Origin: JAOUEA01 sp038249195
Lineage (GTDB): Bacteria; Actinomycetota; UBA4738; HRBIN12
DNA length: 64,000 nucleotides
Direction of reading: 5' to 3'
Assembly: GCA_038249195.1 (NCBI GenBank)
Contig: JBBRWM010000004.1
Location: 1-64,000, forward strand
The position numbers and the translations under genes were made by a program. The notes under the pieces were generated by a model. It had not been told where the DNA came from, ran no database searches, and was given only the letters and a program-made list of their open reading frames with translations. Shown here one piece after another: positions 50,272 through 58,066 of this stretch (position 1 is the stretch's first letter; each line of letters begins with the position of its first letter).

Positions 50272-51072
50272 ATGCGATCGCTTCCCCCACGGCCCGACGT
50301 CCGGCTCCCGCCGCCGCCCGGAGGCCCATGGACGCCCGTGGCGCCACCGCCGCGCCGGCGTGGTCTCAGGGCGATGGTCGTGGTGCTGACGGTCTCAGCG
50401 ATCGTGGCGGCCGCGCTCGTCCCGATCGTCCCCCACCTGGTTCACCCTGCGGCGAGCGGGACGGCGCGCTACAGCTTCATCCTGCAGCACGACGGCGGCG
50501 GCGTGCGCTGGAACCCCTGTGAGCCGATCCACTACGTGGTGAACCTCGGCGCCGCGCCGGAAGGCTCCCTGAACGACGTCCAGGAGGCGGTACGTCGGAT
50601 GACGGCGGCCACCGGGATCGCCTTCGCCTACGACGGGCTGTCCGACGAGATCCCCGTCGAAGGCCGGCCCGCCTATCAGCCCGGGCGCTACGGCGATCGA
50701 TGGGCGCCGGTGTTGATCGCGTGGGTCGCGCCCTCGCAGACGGACATCCCGTTCGACAAGGACGGCGAGATCGCCGCGGGCGTGGCCGCACCCCAGTTGC
50801 CGGGGACCGGCCTGGAGGAGATCTACGTGAGCGGCTGGGCGGCCATCAACGTCCTCGATCCCAACCCACCCGGATTCGACTCCTACGGTGAGCAGGGTCT
50901 CGTGGTGCTGCACGAGCTCGCGCACGTGATGGGGATGGGCCATGTGAAGCAGTGGGGAGAGCTGATGGAGCCCTCCGGCGGAGGCGTCACGAACTTCGGG
51001 CCGGGCGACCTCGAGGGGCTGAAACTCCTGGGCCGCTCGCAAGGATGCCTCACCACGCCCGCTCCCGGTTAG
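50272..51072 (+). CDS. Secreted matrixin-like metzincin protease
   Basis: 266 residues from ATG 50272 (an ATG at 50236 is also possible). A Pro-rich cytosolic head, one membrane segment (about 36-58) and an extracellular metalloprotease domain. The zinc motif is VVLHELAHVMGMGHVKQWGE, matching H-E-x-x-H-x-x-G-x-x-H, with the Met turn in ELMEP. A pair of Cys (NPCEPI and QGCLTT) may form a disulfide. Substrate unknown. Confidence 0.85.
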   Translation: MRSLPPRPDVRLPPPPGGPWTPVAPPPRRRGLRAMVVVLTVSAIVAAALVPIVPHLVHPAASGTARYSFILQHDGGGVRWNPCEPIHYVVNLGAAPEGSLNDVQEAVRRMTAATGIAFAYDGLSDEIPVEGRPAYQPGRYGDRWAPVLIAWVAPSQTDIPFDKDGEIAAGVAAPQLPGTGLEEIYVSGWAAINVLDPNPPGFDSYGEQGLVVLHELAHVMGMGHVKQWGELMEPSGGGVTNFGPGDLEGLKLLGRSQGCLTTPAPG

Positions 51073-51100
51073 GCCGGGCTTCCGAGGAGGCGCGCGCCCC

Positions 51101-51153
51101 TTGCCCGACATCGGCAGGGTCCGGTAAGCTGTTGCACCTGCAAATGATCTGCA
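51101..51153 (+). promoter_or_regulatory. Promoter and overlapping palindromic operators before tusA-dsrE
   Basis: TTGCCC (51101-51106), 18 bases, TAAGCT (51125-51130) make a plausible promoter. Directly downstream are two overlapping palindromes: TTGCA-CC-TGCAA (51132-51143) and TGCAAAT-G-ATCTGCA (51139-51153). The second has the 7-1-7 form of Fur-family boxes and fits the Nur-type pattern TGCAA-N5-TTGCA with one mismatch. A repressor bound here would cover the transcription start. Which regulator is unknown. Confidence 0.45.
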
Positions 51154-51206
51154 CACGAGAAGCTGGCATCGTGGGGGCGATGATCCCCGACCGCATCTGC
51201 GGTTAG
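51144..51206 (+). CDS. Possible 20-codon leader peptide with two Cys
   Basis: ATG 51144 to TAG 51204-51206 encodes MICTREAGIVGAMIPDRICG. It starts about 14 bases after the TAAGCT box, so it could be translated without a leader. Cys-containing leaders control sulfur genes in mycobacteria. Here there are only two separate Cys, so attenuation is speculative. Confidence 0.25.
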   Translation: MICTREAGIVGAMIPDRICG

Positions 51207-51294
51207 ATCCTGACGGCGGGCAGCGCCCTCGCGCGCGCCGCCCGGTCGCGTGTTCGTCGTTCGTCCGGATCCGCAATGACTACGGAGGTTCCTC

Positions 51295-51531
51295 GTGTCC
51301 ACCACCATCATCACGACCGTCGATGCTCGTGGCCAGTCCTGCCCGGGCCCGCTCGTCTCGCTCGCCAAGGCCCTGAAGACCGCCACCCCCGGCGACCTGT
51401 TGGAACTGCTGGCCACGGACCCGGGTTCCACGTCCGACGTGCCCAGCTGGGCGAGCATCAGCGGCAACGAGCTGGTCGAGTCGGACGAGCGCGAGGACGG
51501 CTCGTACCGCTACGTCGTCAGGAAGGCCTGA
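51295..51531 (+). CDS. TusA/SirA-family sulfur carrier
   Basis: 78 residues from GTG 51295. The single conserved Cys lies in the C-P-x-P motif (DARGQSCPGPLVSLAKAL), where the sulfur is carried as persulfide. The rest (GDLLELLATDPGSTSDVPSW) fits the beta-alpha fold. One base separates it from the DsrE-like gene, its likely partner in sulfur transfer. Confidence 0.9.
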   Translation: MSTTIITTVDARGQSCPGPLVSLAKALKTATPGDLLELLATDPGSTSDVPSWASISGNELVESDEREDGSYRYVVRKA

Positions 51532-51532
51532 C

Positions 51533-52105
51533 ATGGCGACCGCGCAGGACCGCCTCGACGCACCCACCTACGCCGAGCTGCTCGCGCGCATCGAGGCACT
51601 CGAGGCGGCCGGCCTCGGCGAGGTCAAACAGAAGAACAAGATGACGGTGATCGCCTGGGGGGGCGACCTCGACCGGATCTGGCCCACGACCATCTTGGCC
51701 ACGACGGCCGCCGCGAGCGGCATGGAGTCGACCGTGTTCTTCACCTTCTGGGGGCTGTTCGCGATCGTGCGCCCAGACGTTCGCATCACGGGCGAGAACT
51801 GGATGCAGAAGATGATGTCGGCAATGAACCCCGGTTCGGCGCAGAAGGCGAAGCTCTCCCACTACAACTTCGCCGGCGCCGGTCCCGCGATGTTCAAGCG
51901 GCTCGCCGACGATCGTCGGGTCGCCCAGCCGGCCGAGCTGATCCGCACCGCGCAGGAGCTCGGCGTGCGGTTGATCCCGTGTCAGATGACGATGGACTTG
52001 CTCGGGCTCAAGCGCGAGGACCTGATCGACGGTCTCGAGGATCCGATCGGCGCCGCCACGGCCATCGCCGAGATGCGCGACGCCGCCGTCTCCCTCTTCA
52101 TCTAG
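51533..52105 (+). CDS. DsrE/DsrF-like family protein
   Basis: 190 residues. An N-terminal helix (about 8-30) precedes the DsrE/F fold: KMTVIAWGGDLDRIWPTTIL, MESTVFFTFWGLFAIVRPDV and ELGVRLIPCQMTMDLLGLKR, which holds the likely sulfur-accepting Cys (LIPCQMTMD). Such proteins (DsrE2/DsrE3 type) transfer persulfide with TusA. Operon with tusA. No dsrAB or hdr genes are in view, so the pathway is open. Confidence 0.87.
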   Translation: MATAQDRLDAPTYAELLARIEALEAAGLGEVKQKNKMTVIAWGGDLDRIWPTTILATTAAASGMESTVFFTFWGLFAIVRPDVRITGENWMQKMMSAMNPGSAQKAKLSHYNFAGAGPAMFKRLADDRRVAQPAELIRTAQELGVRLIPCQMTMDLLGLKREDLIDGLEDPIGAATAIAEMRDAAVSLFI

Positions 52106-52278
52106 CGAAGTGGTGCCTCACCCTGAGATGCCAGAGCGCCGAGACCCCACACGTCGCGGTGCGGCGGCCGCCGATCACGTGGGCAGCGTGTCCCATCGAG
52201 CCGAGCAGGCCGGCGTGGGGAGCCGATAGCCGAAACAGACGTCATTCGTGAGTTGCTCCAGGTCTACACCATCGCCCA

Positions 52279-52307
52279 TTGTGGGTGGTCGATCGTGTTG
52301 CTAGTTT
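52279..52307 (+). promoter_or_regulatory. Promoter of truncated haemoglobin gene
   Basis: TTGTGG (52279-52284), a 17-base spacer and TAGTTT (52302-52307). The GTG start at 52316 follows eight bases after the -10 with no ribosome binding site, a leaderless arrangement. Confidence 0.4.
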
Positions 52308-52315
52308 CTCGGACC

Positions 52316-52762
52316 GTGGAGAGTGTGTACCACGCAGTGGGGGGCGAAGATGGGCTGCGTCGCCTGGCAGAGGCTTGGCATGGGCGCGTGATCGCGGACG
52401 AGGTCGTCAGCCACGCGTTCAGGCATGGGTTCCATCCGGATCACACCGATCGGCTTGCCGCCTACTGGGGTGAGGCACTCGGCGGGCCGGCCTCGTATTC
52501 AGATGCGATGGGTGACGAGACGCACGTGCTCATGGTGCACAGTGGTAACGGTCCCCACGACGAGATGGATCGTCGCGCGATCGCCTGCTTCGACGAAGCT
52601 CTTGGCGACGTCGGCCTGGCGGAGGACGACCCCCGCTACCAGGTCCTGCACGATTACTTCGCATGGGCCACCACGACCACGATGTCGGGCTACGAGTCAG
52701 CCGACGATGTTCCCGGCGGGCTTCGGATCCCGCACTGGTCGTGGGGCGGCCTCCAGTCCTGA
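52316..52762 (+). CDS. Truncated haemoglobin (group II-like)
   Basis: 148 residues from GTG 52316 (VESVYHAVGGEDGLRRLAEA). Features of the 2-on-2 globin family: YHAVGGEDG at the A/B helices, HGFHPDHTDRLAAYWGEALGG with Tyr and Trp near the distal pocket, and a candidate proximal His in HVLMVHSGNGPHDEMDRRAI. Proteins of this family bind O2 or NO. The open frame extends to 52253, but the extra residues are not globin-like. Stands alone. Confidence 0.82.
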   Translation: MESVYHAVGGEDGLRRLAEAWHGRVIADEVVSHAFRHGFHPDHTDRLAAYWGEALGGPASYSDAMGDETHVLMVHSGNGPHDEMDRRAIACFDEALGDVGLAEDDPRYQVLHDYFAWATTTTMSGYESADDVPGGLRIPHWSWGGLQS

Positions 52763-52832
52763 GAGCGGGTTGCTGGGATGTCCAGCACGACCGACCTCGG
52801 CGAGCTCAACCGGCGGAAATAGTTCGTGACGC

Positions 52833-52851
52833 TAGTTAGCAGTGCGTACTA
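52833..52851. promoter_or_regulatory. Palindromic operator of the marR gene
   Basis: TAGTTAGCAGTGCGTACTA is a 19-bp palindrome of form TAGT-N2-GCA-N-TGC-N2-ACTA. It overlaps a -10-like TACTAT (52847-52852) ten bases before the MarR start codon at 52862. The size and location fit an autoregulatory MarR site. Confidence 0.55.
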
Positions 52852-52861
52852 TCATCCGTAT

Positions 52862-53308
52862 ATGCCCGCCAGTTCCACGCTGATCGATGTTGCGGACCTC
52901 GCCGCCCAGGTCCGCCTCTCGGTGTTCCGTCTCGCCAGGAAGCTCCGGCGCGAGGCCGATGCCGACGCTTCGCCCACGCTCCTGGCCGCCCTCTCGACGG
53001 TGGAGCGTCACGGCCCGATGACCGCGGGCTCGCTCGCCACGCACGAACAGATCCGCAAGCCCACGTGCACGCGCGTGATCGCGTCGCTGATCGAACGCGG
53101 GCTCATCGAGCGCACGGCGGACCCGCTCGATCGCCGCGTCGCTTGGATGCAGATCACGCCGGCGGGTCGCAAGACGCTGCAGCGGGTGCGTACGCGGCAC
53201 ACCGCCTACCTCGCGAGGCGGATGAAGCGACTCAGCTCCGAGGAGCTCGCGACGTTGGAGGACGCCGCCCGGATCATGGAGCGGCTCACCGAGGAGGACG
53301 TCCGATGA
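52862..53308 (+). CDS. MarR-family transcriptional regulator
   Basis: 148 residues from ATG 52862 (MPASSTLIDVADLAAQVRLS). Winged helix core TLLAALSTVERHGPMTAGSL, recognition helix IRKPTCTRVIASLIERGLIE and wing RTADPLDRRVAWMQITPAGR. Probably dimeric, binding the palindrome 11-29 bases upstream. The stop overlaps the MFS start (ATGA), so it likely controls that exporter. Ligand unknown. Confidence 0.9.
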   Translation: MPASSTLIDVADLAAQVRLSVFRLARKLRREADADASPTLLAALSTVERHGPMTAGSLATHEQIRKPTCTRVIASLIERGLIERTADPLDRRVAWMQITPAGRKTLQRVRTRHTAYLARRMKRLSSEELATLEDAARIMERLTEEDVR

Positions 53309-54594
53309 GTCCTCGCGCTCGGTTCCTCGCCTCGGCGCAGCGGACCTTCCTCTCGCTGCGCTCGTCGCGCAACTTCCGCCTGTACCTGTTCGGCCAACTC
53401 GTGTCGGCGACCGGGACGTGGGTGAACGCGACGGCCAGCGCGTGGCTCGTCCTGCAGCTGACGCGCTCCGGGGTCGCGCTCGGCGTGAACGTAGCGTTGC
53501 TCTTCCTCCCGATCTTGCTCCTGGGCGCCTGGGGCGGCGTGCTCGCGGATCGCCATGACAAGCGACGGATCTTGATCTGGACGCAGAGTGCGTTCGCGGT
53601 CATCGCCTTCGTGCTGTTCTCGCTCGTCGCCACGGACGTCGTGCGGTTGTGGATGGTGTACGTGCTGTCGTTGACGGCTGGCCTCGTGACCGCCCTCGAC
53701 AACCCCGCCCGCCAGAGTTTCTACGTGGAGATGGTGGGCGAGGACGCGGTCACCAACGCGGTGAGTCTGAACAGCGCGGCGTTCACGGGGTCTCGCATCC
53801 TGGGGCCGGCGTTGGCGGGAGCCCTCATCGCCAAGGTCGGGATCCAGTGGCCCTTCCTCCTCGACGGCCTGTCCTACATGGCCGTCATCCTGGCGCTGGC
53901 CCGCATGCGGCCCGCCGAATTCCACGCCCAGCCCCGCAGCACGCGCACCACGGGTCACCTCGTAGCGGGTTTGCGGTACGCGTGGCGGACCCAGGAACTG
54001 CGCCGCCCGCTCATCGTGATGGCCGTCGTGTTCACGTTCTCGCTCAACTTCGCTGTGCTGTTGCCCCTGCTGGCCAAGCGAACGTTCGGCGGCGACGCGG
54101 GCACGTTCGGCGCCCTCTCGGCATTGGCCGGGTTGGGCTCGTTCCTGGGCGCCATGGCGCTCGCCAACCGCGCCCGGCGACCCTCGATGTACCGGCTCGC
54201 GATCTTCTCCGTGGCCTCGGGCCTCGCCCTCGTGGCGGTGGGCGTCGCCCCGGTGCTTCCGGTCGCCCTGATCGCGATGATCCCCGTGGGGTTCGCGGTC
54301 ATGGCGTTCATGATCACCGGCAACACCATGCTGCAGCTCAACGCCGCGCCCCAGGCTCGGGGTCGCGTGATGGCGTTGTACGGAATCGTGTTCCTGGGTT
54401 CCACGCCCATCGGTTCGCCCATCGCGGGCTGGATCGGCGAGATGAACCCGCGCTGGGGCCTGATCGGCGGAGGAGTGGCCGCATTGGCGATGGGCGTCGG
54501 CGTGCTCTGGCAGCGGCGCCGAGCCGCGGATCGTCCTGTGGCCCCGGAGGTCGCGGATCTGGTCGTCGAACCCGTTGCGGCCGCGGCGCGCTAG
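53305..54594 (+). CDS. MFS exporter (EntS-like MFS_3)
   Basis: 429 residues from ATG 53305. Twelve predicted spans; LYLFGQLVSATGTWVNATAS in span 1, the loop 2-3 motif GVLADRHDKRRILIWTQS and ALDNPARQSFYVEMVGEDAV are characteristic of the enterobactin-exporter-like MFS group. Coupled to marR, a common drug-efflux arrangement. Substrate unknown. Confidence 0.9.
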   Translation: MSPRARFLASAQRTFLSLRSSRNFRLYLFGQLVSATGTWVNATASAWLVLQLTRSGVALGVNVALLFLPILLLGAWGGVLADRHDKRRILIWTQSAFAVIAFVLFSLVATDVVRLWMVYVLSLTAGLVTALDNPARQSFYVEMVGEDAVTNAVSLNSAAFTGSRILGPALAGALIAKVGIQWPFLLDGLSYMAVILALARMRPAEFHAQPRSTRTTGHLVAGLRYAWRTQELRRPLIVMAVVFTFSLNFAVLLPLLAKRTFGGDAGTFGALSALAGLGSFLGAMALANRARRPSMYRLAIFSVASGLALVAVGVAPVLPVALIAMIPVGFAVMAFMITGNTMLQLNAAPQARGRVMALYGIVFLGSTPIGSPIAGWIGEMNPRWGLIGGGVAALAMGVGVLWQRRRAADRPVAPEVADLVVEPVAAAAR

Positions 54595-55008
54595 ACATCC
54601 CACGGCGCTGGTCGGAGGGGCGCCCGTCGGCGCGGTCGGACCCGAGCGGGCCGGGCGGTGGCGGTGACGGGACCGAGGGGAACCGTCATCGCGCACGGGG
54701 AGGGGGTATGGTGCTCGCCACCGCCCGGCGTCGGGTGTTCGGGTGCGTCGGTCTACGAAGTCCGACGCCGACCGGGCGACCCTACCGGAGGTTCCGCTCC
54801 CTCCGACCGGTGACCCGGACGCTATCTGTGTGCGGTCAGCCGCGGTATTTCGAGTCGTACGCTGCTGCGCTCGGTTCGGTCATGGTAAAAGCCCTCCTGG
54901 CGCGGATCGTTTCGATGAGGAGCGTAGGATGACCGTTTCGGCCCCCTGGGTCGATACCCGCGACACGTCAAACCTAGCTACCATGAGCTAAGTAAGTAGG
55001 ACTACGTA
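54595..55008. other. Non-coding gap between two MFS genes
   Basis: Two short overlapping frames (MVKALLARIVSMRSVG at 54883 and MTVSAPWVDTRDTSNLATMS at 54929) have a weak ribosome binding site but no family support. A TACGTA-containing segment occurs just before the MFS stop. I find no tRNA, strong terminator or repeat. Confidence 0.4.
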
Positions 55009-56484
55009 TCAAGTACCAGATTCGCGGCCGAGCTCGCGATCGACCCGCCAGTCGGCGGCGGCGTCCGCACGGCTCACGTCCACAACGGTTCCGTCCGCGA
55101 GCGCCAGTCGCATGCTCGTCGCGGCACCCCCTCCGGGCGTGGTTTCGCACGACAGCACCCGGACCGGCTCTTCCACGCCGCCCCAGCGGATCGCGCTGGG
55201 GAGCGACGCTCCGTGACCGAACCGAAGCCTGATCTCCGGGGCGTGTCGCAGCCACAGTGGCAGGACGGGAGCCCATAGGATGAAGACGATCGCCACTGTC
55301 GCCGCCGATCCGCGCACCCCGAACGTGGGCAGCAGCCAGATCGCAAGGACCGCCGCGAGCAGTCGCGCGAGGTTGTAGGCGACGTCGTACACGGCGAACA
55401 CCCGGCCCCGCATCCCGTCGGGGAGCGCCTCCTGCACCATCGTGTCCACGGGCACCTTCTTCCACGCGAACGTGAGGCCCACCACGAAGCTCGCCAACAT
55501 GACGGTCGATCGATCCAATACGAGGGCCACACCCAAGACCGCGATGCCGCCCACCACGAAAGACCATCCCACGATCGTGGGCCGGGGGAGGCGCCGGTCC
55601 AGCCGCCCCACGGTCATCAGTCCCAGGAACACCCCGGCCCCGCCTGCGCCGATCAGCCACGAGAACGACCCCACCCCCTGGTTGAAGCGCTGGCGGAACA
55701 CCAGGAGGGCCAGGACCAGCACGAGTCCCTGGCCCATCTGGTCCACGGAGATCGATGTGATGGGGCCGAGGGCGCGCGGCGTGCCGGCGATGCAGCGGAT
55801 GCCTCCCGCGAACTCGGCGCCCATGCGTCGCAGCTGGTGACGCAGGAGCTCGGGCGCTTCCGGCAGGAGGTGGGGACGGAGGTCGCTGCGGATGCCCGCC
55901 GCCAGCGCGGACGTCGCCACCCACGCGATCGCCGCCGCCGTCACGATGGCGCCGTTGCCCCAGGTGTCGGCCGCCAGGCCCCCCGTGAACACCCCGACGA
56001 GCAGGGCGACTGTGCCACCTACCGTGGCCGCGGAGTTCGCCGCCAGGAGGTCCTCGGTGGGAACGAGCCGCGGCACGACCGCCTGGGCCGTCGACAGGAA
56101 GAACCGATTCACGGAGGTCACCCACAACGCCCCTGCATAGAAGAGCACCGCCTGACGGTCGGGACTGAGGAGCACCAGGAAAGCGGGCGCGGCACGCAGC
56201 AGGGGCGCCACCACCAAGATGCGCCTGCGCGACCACCGGTCGATGAATACGCCGGCCACGGGTCCGATGAGCGAGAAGGGCACGATGACGATCGCCGAGG
56301 CAGCGGCGAACGCTGCTGGGGTCGTCTGGCGTTCGGGAGAGAAGGCGATCGATGCGACCAGCGCGGCCTGGAGGAACCCGTCCGCGGTCTGGCTCACGAG
56401 TCGCGTGCCGAGGAGCCGGCGGAAGTCGGGATGCCTCAGCGCGTCGCGCGCGCTGCCCGCCGTCTGTTCCGCCATGGCGCGCAT
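55009..56484 (-). CDS. MFS transporter with C-terminal soluble extension
   Basis: 491 residues. Twelve membrane spans; FRRLLGTRLVSQTADGFLQA in span 1, GVFIDRWSRRRILVVAPLLR in loop 2-3 and ALPDGMRGRVFAVYDVAYNL in the second half. The last 75 residues (after about 415) are a soluble segment, LSCETTPGGGAATSMRLALA and ADGTVVDVSRADAAADW, not usual for MFS proteins. Divergent from the LLM gene at 56570. Confidence 0.87.
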   Translation of the reverse strand: MRAMAEQTAGSARDALRHPDFRRLLGTRLVSQTADGFLQAALVASIAFSPERQTTPAAFAAASAIVIVPFSLIGPVAGVFIDRWSRRRILVVAPLLRAAPAFLVLLSPDRQAVLFYAGALWVTSVNRFFLSTAQAVVPRLVPTEDLLAANSAATVGGTVALLVGVFTGGLAADTWGNGAIVTAAAIAWVATSALAAGIRSDLRPHLLPEAPELLRHQLRRMGAEFAGGIRCIAGTPRALGPITSISVDQMGQGLVLVLALLVFRQRFNQGVGSFSWLIGAGGAGVFLGLMTVGRLDRRLPRPTIVGWSFVVGGIAVLGVALVLDRSTVMLASFVVGLTFAWKKVPVDTMVQEALPDGMRGRVFAVYDVAYNLARLLAAVLAIWLLPTFGVRGSAATVAIVFILWAPVLPLWLRHAPEIRLRFGHGASLPSAIRWGGVEEPVRVLSCETTPGGGAATSMRLALADGTVVDVSRADAAADWRVDRELGRESGT

Positions 56485-56522
56485 CGTACGTCGCGGCGTT
56501 CCCGAGTCGGGTCGACACCTTT

Positions 56523-56547
56523 GTCGTTAACGTCTGTGGCTAACGAC
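56523..56547. promoter_or_regulatory. Inverted repeat in a divergent promoter region
   Basis: GTCGTTA (56523-56529) and TAACGAC (56541-56547) are perfect complements around 11 bases, in the 85-base gap between the divergent MFS and LLM genes. A smaller palindrome, CGTTAACG, lies at 56525-56532. A regulator binding here could control both genes. No regulator gene is adjacent. Confidence 0.45.
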
Positions 56548-56569
56548 GCGGATACCACGAGGAGGATAG

Positions 56570-57343
56570 GTGAGTCGGCCCAAGGTTGGCGTGCAGCTGC
56601 ACCCGCAACACTGCTCGCTCGAGGACCTGCGGTCGGCGTGGCGCGAGGCCGACGCGATGGGCGTCGACAGCATCTGGACCTGGGACCACTTCTACCCGCT
56701 CTACGGGGACCCTGAGGGCTCCCACTTCGAGGGGTGGTCCCTGCTGGCCGCCATGGCCTGCGACACGTCCACGGCCCGCTTCGGCGCGATGGTCTCGTGC
56801 AACTCCTATCGCAACCCCGAACTGCTCGCGGACATGGCACGCACGGTCGATCGGATCTCCGGCGGCCGGTTGATCCTGGGGATCGGGGCGGGTTGGTTCG
56901 AGCGCGACTATCAGGAGTATGGCTACGGATTCGGGACCGCTATCGAACGGCTCCGGGCCCTGGAGACCGCGCTGCCCCGGATCGAAGCGCGCCTAGCCCG
57001 GCTGAACCCTCCTCCCGTCCAGGACCCGCTCCCCATCCTTATCGGCGGAGGCGGGGAGAAGGTGACCCTACGGATCGTGGCGGAGCACGCCTCCATGTGG
57101 AACGGGTTCGGGCCACCGCAGGACTACGCGCGCAAGAACGAGATCCTGACAGCGTGGTGCGAGCGGCGCGGCCGCGATCCGGCCGAGATCGAACGGAGCG
57201 TCCTCATCGAGCGGGACGAGGTGCCGCGGTTGGATGCCTACCTCGACGCAGGGGCCCAGCACCTCATCGTGATGTTGGGCACCGCCGAGGGGCGTCCCTT
57301 CGATCTGTCCTCGGTACGCGAACTCCTGGAGCTACGGGGCTGA
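56570..57343 (+). CDS. LLM-class F420-dependent oxidoreductase
   Basis: 257 residues from GTG 56570, with GGAGGA 5 bases upstream. TIM-barrel LLM signature: GVDSIWTWDHFYPLYGDPEG, TARFGAMVSCNSYRNPELLA, VDRISGGRLILGIGAGWFER and LPILIGGGGEKVTLRIVAEH. These residues form the F420 pocket. Shorter than the 24227 enzyme. Substrate unknown; divergent to an MFS gene, so it may act on a compound that is transported. Confidence 0.88.
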   Translation: MSRPKVGVQLHPQHCSLEDLRSAWREADAMGVDSIWTWDHFYPLYGDPEGSHFEGWSLLAAMACDTSTARFGAMVSCNSYRNPELLADMARTVDRISGGRLILGIGAGWFERDYQEYGYGFGTAIERLRALETALPRIEARLARLNPPPVQDPLPILIGGGGEKVTLRIVAEHASMWNGFGPPQDYARKNEILTAWCERRGRDPAEIERSVLIERDEVPRLDAYLDAGAQHLIVMLGTAEGRPFDLSSVRELLELRG

Positions 57344-57389
57344 GGTTGCGTCGCAAGAGGGGTGCGGACGGACCGCCGGGCGTGCCGAT

Positions 57390-58058
57390 ATGTGTGGGAT
57401 GCCACGCCGTCGCGTCGCCCTGATCTTGCCTGCCCTGGTGCTCGTTGCCTCGACATCGGCGGCGGGAGCCACGGCCGTTCCCCGCCCGTCCTCGCCGCGG
57501 ACTCCGGGGCGTCTGGTTCCCGAGACCCACGTCCAAGCTTCGGACGATCGGTTCGAACCGACCGTGCCGAACGTCCCACGTGGTGGAACGGTCGTGTTCG
57601 ACTTCACCGGCCCCGTGGATCACCACCAGGCCAAGGACACGCGGCTGAACCTGTATGACTCCCCTCCGGTCGAGCCGAGCGGGCCGAGCTTCCGCTACAC
57701 CTTCACGGCCGCCGGCGTCTACCCGTTCGAGTGCCAGCTGCATCTCGACGTGGGCATGACGGGACGCATCCACGTGCCCATGCGGGCTGCCCCGAAGCGT
57801 GGGTCGCTGCGGCGGGTCTACACCCTCACGTGGGCTTCGGTGGACGCCTCGGCGGGGTTCGCGTACGACGTCAGGATCAAGCGGCCGAGGCATGGATGGC
57901 GCGGTTGGAGGAGCGAGGTAGAAGTGCGCAAGGCCACGTATCGCCCGCACGCCGGCAAGGGCGTGTACCGGTTCGAGGCTCGACTACGGCGCACCGGTAC
58001 CTCCGATACCGGTGCTCCCTCCCTGTGGTCCGACGCCGTGTCGATCTCCGTCGGCTGA
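57390..58058 (+). CDS. Secreted cupredoxin-domain protein
   Basis: 222 residues (start also possible at ATG 57399). A signal peptide (MPRRRVALILPALVLVASTS) precedes a plastocyanin-like fold (about 45-135): FEPTVPNVPRGGTVVFDFTG, first Cu ligand in DHHQAKD, then Cys and His in YPFECQLHLDVGMTGRIHV with the axial Met. The last 80 residues are a fibronectin-like beta segment of unknown role. A 9-bp hairpin (57991-57999 with 58007-58015) lies in the 3' coding end, close to the convergent ino1 stop. Confidence 0.82.
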   Translation: MCGMPRRRVALILPALVLVASTSAAGATAVPRPSSPRTPGRLVPETHVQASDDRFEPTVPNVPRGGTVVFDFTGPVDHHQAKDTRLNLYDSPPVEPSGPSFRYTFTAAGVYPFECQLHLDVGMTGRIHVPMRAAPKRGSLRRVYTLTWASVDASAGFAYDVRIKRPRHGWRGWRSEVEVRKATYRPHAGKGVYRFEARLRRTGTSDTGAPSLWSDAVSISVG

Positions 58059-58066
58059 GGCTCGCG

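Noticed and set aside
54743..54991. 82-residue plus-strand ORF
   Set aside because: No domain, hydrophobic pattern or ribosome binding site at its start; treated as non-coding gap.
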